Assembly: GCA_947503935.1 (NCBI GenBank)
Contig: CANNFR010000003.1
Location: forward strand, 310,001 to 374,000
DNA length: 64,000 nt
Reading direction: 5' to 3'
Source: an uncultured Paracoccaceae bacterium
GTDB lineage: Bacteria; Pseudomonadota; Alphaproteobacteria; Rhodobacterales; Rhodobacteraceae
The notes beneath the pieces were generated by a model, which worked only from the letters and a program-made list of their open reading frames with translations, searched no databases and was not told the origin of the DNA. The position numbers were made by a program, and so were the translations under genes. This document shows, piece after piece, positions 37,848 through 45,120 of the stretch (its first letter is position 1; each line of letters begins with the position of its first letter).

Positions 37848-40800
37848 TCAGGGCAAGACCTTTTGCGATGCTTCCGGGTCGGTAGGTTGCACCGCCCCGT
37901 TTCGCGCGAAGAACAGCCGGTAGAGCGCGGGCACCCAGAAGAGCGCCAAGAGCGAGGCCAGCCCGAGGCCGCCCATCATCAGGGTCGCCATCGGCTCCCA
38001 GAGCGCGCCGCCGGCGATGGCCATGGGGGCCAGGCCGAGGACGGTGGTGAGCGAGGTCAGGATGATCGGGCGAAAGCGTTTGCGGGTGGCTTCAACGATG
38101 GCTGTGTCGCGGTCCATCGCCTCACGCTCGATATCGATTTGGTCGATGAGGACGATGGCGTTGTTGATGATGATCCCGGACAGCGCGATCAGCCCCAGCG
38201 TGCCGAAGAAGCTGAGCGGCTGGCCGAAAGTCAGAAGCGCAAGCGGCACACCCGCGATCACCAGCGGCACCGACAACAGCGTAATGCCGACACGGCGGAA
38301 GGAGTTGAACTGCGCCATCAGCGCCAGCAGCATCACGGTGATCGCGGCCGGAAACCCGCCGCCAAGTTTCTCGCGCACATCGGCCGAATTCTCGACCTCG
38401 CCAGCCACATTGATCGTGTAGGCCGGCCCCAGATCTTCGGCCAGATCGTCCAGCACCGGCTGAACGTGGTCAAGAAGTTCGAAGGCAGTGATGGCTTCAG
38501 AGATCGCCGAGACGGTGATCATGCGGCGCTGATCGACCCGGCGGATGGTCGAGAATTCCAGCTCGGGCACGAGGCTGGCGAACTGGTCGAGCGAGAGGAC
38601 CTGGCCCTCGGCTTCGACCGCGGCATTGGCCAGCGCATCGTAGGACAGGCGATCCTCGGGCGCGCCGCGCAGCACGATCGGGATCATCTCGTCGCCTTCA
38701 CGGAACGTGCTGATCTGGCGCCCGTCGAAGAACCCCTCCAGCGCCTGCGAGACGTCGCGCGAGGTCAGGCCGTATTCCCTCAGCCGGTCCTGGGCAATCT
38801 CGATCCGCCCCTCCAATTGCCGCGCGCCCCAATCGTGGCGGTTCTGCACAAGGCCGGGTGCCGTTGCAAAGGCCGCGCGGACCTCAAGCGCGGCCGCCAT
38901 CAGCACATCGGCGTCGGGGCCGCTGATCTGGATATCGACGCCCGGCTCGCGCCCGCCCATGGCCAGCCGCTTGAAGCGGATCTGCGCCTCGGAGAAGGCA
39001 GCGGCGGCCTCGGCACGGGCGCGGGTGATGACCTCGGTCGAGGCCTCGAAGGTCGTGGTGTTGACGATCATGAACGCCGCCGCGGGGTCGGTATCGGCGG
39101 GATCGAGTGACAGGACGAAGCGCGGCCCGCCCGAGCCGACATAGGTCGTGGTGCCGGTCACCTCGGGCTGGCCGTTCAGCCAGTCCGACAGGCGCAGGCT
39201 CACCTCTTCGGTCACCGCGATATCGGTGCCGCGCGGCAGGTCGATATAGGCCAGGATCTGGGCGCGTTCCGAAAGCGGGAAAAGCTGGCTCGCGACCCGC
39301 GGCATCAGCGACGCGCTGCCCGCCACGATGGCCGCGACCACGGCGAGGGTGATCAGCGGCGCGCGCACCACGTGCCCGACCAGCCAGCCATAGCCATCGG
39401 CCAGCCGGTCGAAAATGCCAGGCTTTTCTTCCTTCTCGGACGGCTCGGGGATGATCCAGACGGCCAGACGCGGCAGCAGATAAAGCGCCGAGAGGAAGCT
39501 GCCGGTCAGCATCAGCATCACTACGATGCCCAGCGAATAGCCGTATTGCCCCTCGGTCCCATCCAGCAAGAAGAGCGGCAGGAAAGCCGAGACGGTCGTG
39601 ACCGAGGCGATCAGCAAGGGCATCGTGTATTGCCGCCCGGCCGCCAGGGCCGCGTCCTCGCGCGCCTCGCCCGCGCGGATGCGCCGCTCCATATCCTCGA
39701 CGATGACGAGGCCGTTATCGACCAGAAGGCCGAGGCTGATGATGATCGCGGCGATCGAGACCTGCTGCAGCTCAACCCCGAACGGGCCCATGAAGGCGAA
39801 CGCAAAGCTGACTGCGAAAGGCACGATCGACGCGATCACCAGCGCCTCGCGCCAGCCGAGGAAAAGCAGCATCACGGCCAGAACCACCGCGAAGGTTTGA
39901 CCCATATTGATCAGCGCACCATTCACGCTGGCCTCGACGATCTCGGGCTGGAACGTGCTGAACGTCGCCTCGATCCCGATGGGCTGATCGGCGACGAAGC
40001 CGTCCACCAGCGCGCGCAGCTCGGGGCCGAGCGCGGTGATGTCCTGCCCGTCCTCCATCTCGACGGCGACGACGATCGCCGGGGCGCCGTCATGGAAGAC
40101 CGGCGCCGAGGCCGGCTCTTCCAGCGTGCGATGCACGTCCACGACATCGCCAAGGCGGATCAGGCCGAGGCCCGGCAGCTCGACCAGCAGCCCCTCGATC
40201 GCGGCCACCGAAGGCAGATCGCCCGAGGTCTCAAGCGGCACGCGCGCGTCGCCATTGACGACGGACCCGGCGGGCAGGCGGACATTCTGGCCCTCAAGTG
40301 CGGCCAGCACCGCGCTGAGCGTTCCGTTGACCGAGGCGAGGCGGGCCCGATCGAGCCGAAGCTCGATCACCTCGTCCTGCACGCCGTAAAGCGTTGCCGC
40401 CGCGATGCCATCCATCGCATAGAGCCGGTCGCGCAGGTCTTCCGCCGCCTCCTCGATCTCGGGCAGGGAGAACCCTGCGCCGGTCACGGCAATGGTCGCG
40501 ATGGCCACATCGCCGAAATCCGAGTTCACCACGGGCCCTTGTGTGCCCTCGGGCAGCGTGCCCGCGATTCCCGCCACGTCGTCGCGCAGCTCGTCGAACA
40601 GGCGCTTGAGGTCCTCCTCGGGCACCGCATCGGCAACATCGACCTGAAGGACCGCCGCGCCACCGGTCAGTTGCGTGCGGACCTCATCCACGCCGGGGAT
40701 GGCGCGGGCGACCTCCTCCAGCGGCTGCGCCACCAGCTCTTCCAGCTGATCGTGGTCAAGTCCGGGATTGGCGGCCAGCACGATGGCCGTGCGCACGGTG

Positions 40801-40922
40801 ATCGCGGGGTCTTCGCGCTTGGGGAAGTTCAGGTAGGATACGAGGCCCACCGCCACGGTCAGGATCATCACAAGGATCGTGACGCGGCTGCGCTTCAGCC
40901 CCAGTCCGGTGAGCGAGGTCAT
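37848..40922 (-). CDS. RND-family efflux pump, inner-membrane transporter
   Basis: A 1024-residue proton-driven drug/solute exporter of the AcrB type. N-terminal helix and YLNFPKREDPAITVRTAIVL opening, AIPGVDEVRTQLTGGAAVLQ in the porter domain, and LVDNGLVIVEDMERRIRAGE plus GQPLSFFGTLGLIALSGIII in the two membrane halves are standard. Last residues end in QKVLP. Its ATG overlaps the stop of the adaptor gene by 4 bases. No outer-membrane channel gene is next to it, so it probably uses a TolC-like protein encoded elsewhere. Confidence 0.94.
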   Translation of the reverse strand: MTSLTGLGLKRSRVTILVMILTVAVGLVSYLNFPKREDPAITVRTAIVLAANPGLDHDQLEELVAQPLEEVARAIPGVDEVRTQLTGGAAVLQVDVADAVPEEDLKRLFDELRDDVAGIAGTLPEGTQGPVVNSDFGDVAIATIAVTGAGFSLPEIEEAAEDLRDRLYAMDGIAAATLYGVQDEVIELRLDRARLASVNGTLSAVLAALEGQNVRLPAGSVVNGDARVPLETSGDLPSVAAIEGLLVELPGLGLIRLGDVVDVHRTLEEPASAPVFHDGAPAIVVAVEMEDGQDITALGPELRALVDGFVADQPIGIEATFSTFQPEIVEASVNGALINMGQTFAVVLAVMLLFLGWREALVIASIVPFAVSFAFAFMGPFGVELQQVSIAAIIISLGLLVDNGLVIVEDMERRIRAGEAREDAALAAGRQYTMPLLIASVTTVSAFLPLFLLDGTEGQYGYSLGIVVMLMLTGSFLSALYLLPRLAVWIIPEPSEKEEKPGIFDRLADGYGWLVGHVVRAPLITLAVVAAIVAGSASLMPRVASQLFPLSERAQILAYIDLPRGTDIAVTEEVSLRLSDWLNGQPEVTGTTTYVGSGGPRFVLSLDPADTDPAAAFMIVNTTTFEASTEVITRARAEAAAAFSEAQIRFKRLAMGGREPGVDIQISGPDADVLMAAALEVRAAFATAPGLVQNRHDWGARQLEGRIEIAQDRLREYGLTSRDVSQALEGFFDGRQISTFREGDEMIPIVLRGAPEDRLSYDALANAAVEAEGQVLSLDQFASLVPELEFSTIRRVDQRRMITVSAISEAITAFELLDHVQPVLDDLAEDLGPAYTINVAGEVENSADVREKLGGGFPAAITVMLLALMAQFNSFRRVGITLLSVPLVIAGVPLALLTFGQPLSFFGTLGLIALSGIIINNAIVLIDQIDIEREAMDRDTAIVEATRKRFRPIILTSLTTVLGLAPMAIAGGALWEPMATLMMGGLGLASLLALFWVPALYRLFFARNGAVQPTDPEASQKVLP

Positions 40923-42076
40923 TGGCTTTCCTCCACGCTCGTAGCTTGCACCGCCTGCGGTTCCAGCCGCACCGCCTGGCCGACCTCCAGGAACGGCACG
41001 CCGGCGGTCACCACCCGTTCGCCCTCGCTCAGTCCCTCGCGCACGACCAGGCGATCTTCGATGACGGCGCTCAGCGTCACCTCGCGCGGCTGAACGGTGT
41101 GGCCGCCCTCCGCACCCGGCACGACGATGAAGACCTCGGCCCGCCGCGCGTCCGGTGTGGACAGGTCGGCGGGGCGTTGCGTCGCCAATGCGCCAAGGGG
41201 CAGCGAGACACCGTGCAGGTCATCGGGCAAGGCGGTCTCGATCAGCACCTCAACCGCCATGCCCGAGCGCAGATCGGGTCGCGTTTCGGCCAATGTCACG
41301 ACCACCGGAAAAGATGAGACAGCCGGCGCGCGGCGCGCGATCTCGGTCACCGTGGCGGGCAGCGGCGCCGGGTCGCCATTGTCGGGGCGCACCTCGACCG
41401 GCTGACCCAGTTCCAACACCGAGGCAATCTCGTAGCTGACAAGGATCGTCGCCTGCAGCCCCATCTGGTCCTGGTAGAGCGTCACCACCGGCTGCCCTGC
41501 CGCGACGCTGCCGAAATTCTGTACCTCGACGCTGTTGACGATGCCGTCGAACGGCGCGCGCAGATCGGTGTCCAGCAGGGTCTCTTGCACCAGATCGAGG
41601 TTCCGGCGCTGCTGCCGGGCCCTGGCCTCGGCCTGATCGGCCGCCGTGCGGGCGCGGTCGCGAGCGGCTTCCGAGACGACATTGCGCTGGAACAGCTGTT
41701 CCTGACGGCCCGCCTCCTCCTCGGCATTGGTAAGGGTCGCCTCCGCCTCGGCCAGCGCCGCCTCGGCCTGGCGCAAGCGCAGATCGGCATCGGCGGCCTC
41801 GACGCTGGCCAGCACGTCGCCCTGACTGACGGCCTGGCCGATCTGTAACCGCACCGGCCCAAGGCGCCCGCCGATATCGAAGGCCAGCGGTGTGATTTGC
41901 GGCGGCTCAAGCACGGCGGGAAAGCTGCGCGTGACGAGCGGATCAGCCATCACCGCGACCTCGGTCCGAACCGTGCGCACGGGGGCGGCGTCGCCTTCTG
42001 CCGCGCTGTCATCCTCGGACCAGCAGGCTGACAAAAGCATGACCGAGGCCATCAGAAGAGGGGTATGCCGTACCAT
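40919..42076 (-). CDS. RND efflux periplasmic adaptor lipoprotein (membrane fusion protein)
   Basis: 385 residues. The signal peptide ends in a lipobox (MLLSACWSED), so it is anchored as a lipoprotein. The barrel-sandwich and coiled-coil hairpin are seen in LQIGQAVSQGDVLASVEAAD and the long Ala/Glu/Arg helix pair near residues 95-160, then TDLRAPFDGIVNSVEV. It bridges the RND pump and an outer-membrane channel. ATG 42076 is chosen over the longer open frame, which runs through the operator region. It is divergent from tetR and is probably repressed by it. Confidence 0.92.
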   Translation of the reverse strand: MVRHTPLLMASVMLLSACWSEDDSAAEGDAAPVRTVRTEVAVMADPLVTRSFPAVLEPPQITPLAFDIGGRLGPVRLQIGQAVSQGDVLASVEAADADLRLRQAEAALAEAEATLTNAEEEAGRQEQLFQRNVVSEAARDRARTAADQAEARARQQRRNLDLVQETLLDTDLRAPFDGIVNSVEVQNFGSVAAGQPVVTLYQDQMGLQATILVSYEIASVLELGQPVEVRPDNGDPAPLPATVTEIARRAPAVSSFPVVVTLAETRPDLRSGMAVEVLIETALPDDLHGVSLPLGALATQRPADLSTPDARRAEVFIVVPGAEGGHTVQPREVTLSAVIEDRLVVREGLSEGERVVTAGVPFLEVGQAVRLEPQAVQATSVEESQ

Positions 42077-42098
42077 TTCGTATCCTTCACATCCGGGT

Positions 42099-42146
42099 GG
42101 TATCTTGAAATACCATGTTGACGCACATATGGTACTGGAGGATACC
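42099..42146. promoter_or_regulatory. Paired TetR-type operators and tetR promoter
   Basis: Two related inverted repeats lie between the efflux genes and tetR: GGTATCTTGAAATACC at 42099-42114 and GGTACTGGAGGATACC at 42131-42146, 32 bases apart. TTGACG (42118-42123), a 17-base spacer and GATACC (42141-42146) could be the tetR promoter, with the second operator over its -10. Bound TetR would block both divergent genes. Confidence 0.6.
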
Positions 42147-42171
42147 AAGTCAAGAAAAAGGAGCAAAAAAA

Positions 42172-42807
42172 ATGAACGAAGCAGTTCAGACTCCGGCAAA
42201 TACCCGAAAAAGCAGCGCGCCAAGGCGGGATGCGCTGATCGCCGCGGCGCGCCGTGCCTTTGTGTTGCATGGCGTGGCGGGAACCTCGCTCGACGATGTC
42301 ATTGCCGAGGCGGGCGGGTCGCGCCGCAACATCTACAACCTGTTCGGCGGCAAGGACGGCCTGGTCGAAGCCGTGGTCGAGAGCATCCTGAATGATACGG
42401 CGAAGATAGCTGAAGCGCCTCCAAGGCCGGACCTGACACCACGCGATTGGCTGATCGCGGTGGGTGAGGCTTTCACCCGGCGGATGCTTGATCCCGACAT
42501 CGTTGCAGTTCTAAGGCACTTCATCGCCAGCGGCGGCGCGACGTTCGAGGCGGCCGAGCGCCTTTGGCAGATCGGACCTGCGCGGTTTCAGAGGGCTTTG
42601 GCGAAATGGCTTGAGATCCAGCACAAGGAGGGGCGGCTATACGTCCCCGACATCGACGCCGCCGCAGCTTTGCTGCCGACCATGCTCCGGGCGAATTTCC
42701 AGGTCGAAATGCTGATGGGCAGAAAATCCGTCATCACCGAAGAGGAGATCCAGTCTAACGTTGTACGCGCAGTCGAGTTCTTCCTGGCAGCGACGAAGGC
42801 ACGGTGA
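42172..42807 (+). CDS. TetR-family repressor of the RND efflux operon
   Basis: 211 residues. The N-terminal helix-turn-helix is LIAAARRAFVLHGVAGTSLD with AEAGGSRRNIYNLFGGKDGL; the ligand domain is of the AcrR/TetR_C type. It is divergent from the adaptor-pump genes, the classical layout for a local repressor. ATG 42172 is used; an in-frame ATG at 42115 lies inside the first operator region. A poly-A/AAGGAGC site precedes the chosen start. Confidence 0.9.
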   Translation: MNEAVQTPANTRKSSAPRRDALIAAARRAFVLHGVAGTSLDDVIAEAGGSRRNIYNLFGGKDGLVEAVVESILNDTAKIAEAPPRPDLTPRDWLIAVGEAFTRRMLDPDIVAVLRHFIASGGATFEAAERLWQIGPARFQRALAKWLEIQHKEGRLYVPDIDAAAALLPTMLRANFQVEMLMGRKSVITEEEIQSNVVRAVEFFLAATKAR

Positions 42808-43615
42808 CCAAAGGGCAGCCAGCCATACAAGCCTGAAACGCTGGGAAATTGTTTTCGTGATCCTCGTATCGAGGGGGGCGTTGTCGCTGGATCAGCGCGC
42901 CGGGTACGCAAGGCCGGCGCAACCCGATCAGCGGACGGTGGTGCGTCTCCTTGGGAGATCGTCTCCTACCGAGCTCACGAAATCACAAAGACGGCCGACT
43001 TCTACTTACGTAAATTGAACTGGGCTCGACTTGCGGATCGCAGAATGGGGCGGCTGAGAAGTCTTAATCAGGAACAGTTTCTCTCCAACCAATCAGAAAG
43101 GTTGGACAATAGCTTAAGTCAAACCGCTGAAGGAGAAAGGAAAAATGAGTAAAGTGGCAGTGGCAGCAGTCTCGAGCTAGCCGGTCTCTGGTCGGAATTC
43201 CCGGATAGTTTGGAAAATGCAGATAAAACTCAGAAAATGCGCTGATTCTGCATGTGCCATTTCAATTTATTAAAATATATCAAAGGGTTAACGGCGATTT
43301 CCCTGCTGAGAAGAACAGGGATTTCATAGAGACTGATCAGGGAAAGCGGACGCGAAAACAGCGAAAGTGACAAGCATTCAGCGAAGCCGACATTCGTACA
43401 ACGCGCGGCGAATTCACGTTTCGGGCGCAAGGTGTCGAATACTGCGCAGAGAGTGGATATGGTGCCGTGGCGAGAGGCTCGTCAATCACTCACGCGCGGC
43501 GCAGCGCGATCTCAGGTTACGTAGCTTGTATGGGGGACGACTGACATTCTGGAAATCACGCCCAAGACCGGCTTCCCGCCAAATTCAGGTAGCGCGAACT
43601 GGCGGCATGTATCAG
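42808..43615. other. 808-bp gap without a convincing gene
   Basis: No frame shows a family pattern. The G+C drops around 43190-43330, with a run rich in A/T (43258-43290). A minicistron with a good ribosome binding site is listed separately at 43145. The region has the look of decayed or acquired DNA between the tetR gene and a methyltransferase. Confidence 0.4.
43145..43180 (+). other. Eleven-codon minicistron with strong ribosome binding site
   Basis: AAGGAGAAAGG lies just before an ATG that encodes MSKVAVAAVSS and then TAG. Nothing obvious follows in frame. It may be the stub of a decayed gene, or a leader peptide with no recognised downstream gene. Confidence 0.3.
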
Positions 43616-44236
43616 TCAATTGCGAGTCGCAAGAAGCCCCATGCTGGTGCGAGAAGGTGGGCCGGAAGGAAACGAATAGAAATCCTCAACCGAAAAACCG
43701 GCCCCTTGGACAAGCTGCAAGATCTCGTCGCGGCCAAAGGTCCGATGCCGCCATTGAAGCCAGATTATCGCATTGCACCAATGAGGCTTGGAAACAACGA
43801 GGTGCAATCGACCACCTGGCAGTAAGGCCGCGCGAATGTGCCCGAGCGCTGCTGAAGGGTCGGGGCAGTGCTCAAGCACATGGGCGGCGAGGGCCTCGTC
43901 CGCGGGTTCAAGGTCGATTTCGCCCAACATGGCCTGAACAAGTTGCGGTTCCACGCCGCGGGCCCGCACGGAGTTTCTCCCCCGTTCAAGCATCGCACGA
44001 CTTGGATCAAGCAAGGTCAACTTGTCAGGGGCCCCGTTGATCGCGATCCAAGCTTCCGCAAAGGCAGCGGTACCGGAACCGATATCAACCACGTGCGAAC
44101 ATTGGTCCGCTCTTGGCCGCTGCGCCGACAGCAACCCCAGATACCCGTCGAAGTATCCCAACGTTCGCATCTTGTCGCCCCATCTCGGTGCAGCGGCGTC
44201 GTAGCGCGAGGTGGCCGGCGCTTTCGTCTTGGGCAT
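43616..44236 (-). CDS. Class I SAM-dependent methyltransferase
   Basis: 206 residues. Motif I is SHVVDIGSGTAAFAEAWIAI near residue 47, motif II has LTLLDPSRAMLERGR, and DEALAAHVLEHCPDPSAALG with LPGGRLHLVVSKP give motifs post-II and III. The N-terminal RYDAAAPRWGDKMRTLGYFD is typical of methyltransferase family 11-like proteins acting on small molecules. GGAGGC precedes the ATG. It stands alone, so no substrate is suggested by context. Confidence 0.85.
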   Translation of the reverse strand: MPKTKAPATSRYDAAAPRWGDKMRTLGYFDGYLGLLSAQRPRADQCSHVVDIGSGTAAFAEAWIAINGAPDKLTLLDPSRAMLERGRNSVRARGVEPQLVQAMLGEIDLEPADEALAAHVLEHCPDPSAALGHIRAALLPGGRLHLVVSKPHWCNAIIWLQWRHRTFGRDEILQLVQGAGFSVEDFYSFPSGPPSRTSMGLLATRN

Positions 44237-44392
44237 TCCTGAGCCTCCTTTTCAGTATTGCTCGACGCGAAGATGATCCCTTCGAAGGCCGGTCAGGGAC
44301 AGCAGATCGCAGCGGCAGTGGCTGACCTTCGGACGAACCGGGACCCGGGACGACAAGTCGAGACTATCCATATCGAAGAGATCGGAGATCCG

Positions 44393-44953
44393 TCACGCCG
44401 TGATAGAAGTGCGCGGATCGACTGGGGCGATCGGACGCTCGCATCGCTCGGCGACCCAAGCCCGGATATACCGGTGCTCATTCGACCAGTCCAGCCAAGT
44501 CGCTTCCGCCCAATCTCGTACCTTGGATGCATGAGATGAAGATCCTGCGAAGGGAGCCGCATCGCTCGCGGTCAGTCTGAATACCGTCGGCGGCTTGAGG
44601 GGGCGAAGCGTCTTCTTGTGCCGTGCGAAGTCCAGCATCACGGCGTTGGCCTCGCGCGGTGGGTGGGGGCTGGCGAGTTGCAGCATCAGGCGGGCGAGGT
44701 GCAAGCCAACTGATTGAACGGCGCGGCGGTCTTCCGGGCTGCCGGGATGCTGAACGGCCCAGGTGTCGACCGTCAATCTGTTCACTTCCAACAGTTTCCC
44801 CGAACTGTACTCAGCCGCAATCAGCGTGTTGAAAGCGGCGAAGCATGCCGGCGACGACCGCATGTAGGGGTGGACAGGCCCCTCGGTGACCGGGAGTACT
44901 GCTCCGCAACCCACACACCGCTCCATAGGTTGTTCCATATTGGATTTGGCCAT
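44393..44953 (-). CDS. DUF5946-like zinc-finger-type hypothetical protein
   Basis: 186 residues. An N-terminal CVGCGAVLP motif and a later SSPACFAAF Cys could bind metal. YMRSSPACFAAFNTLIAAEY and VDTWAVQHPG resemble the DUF5946 family as I recall it; no function is known. The ATG at 44953 has AAGGG 11 bases upstream; an ATG at 44938 is the alternative. A short gap of 156 bases separates it from the downstream methyltransferase. Confidence 0.55.
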   Translation of the reverse strand: MAKSNMEQPMERCVGCGAVLPVTEGPVHPYMRSSPACFAAFNTLIAAEYSSGKLLEVNRLTVDTWAVQHPGSPEDRRAVQSVGLHLARLMLQLASPHPPREANAVMLDFARHKKTLRPLKPPTVFRLTASDAAPFAGSSSHASKVRDWAEATWLDWSNEHRYIRAWVAERCERPIAPVDPRTSITA

Positions 44954-45120
44954 GAACGGAATAACCCTTGTCAAGTGTAGCCCATCTCAAGCCCGATCGG
45001 ATCGGGCGCTCAATGCGTGCGCATTCGACACTTCCAACGGCGCGCCCATTGCGATCCGGCATCGCGTCACTGCCAATGACGCCAGACCGGAGTCCAGCGG
45101 TTTTCGAGCGGGCGACCGTG

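Noticed and set aside
37800-41093. Long plus-strand frames opposite the RND transporter
   Set aside because: The minus-strand RND protein has full family features; the plus frames are rich in His, Gln and Arg, as expected of antisense frames.
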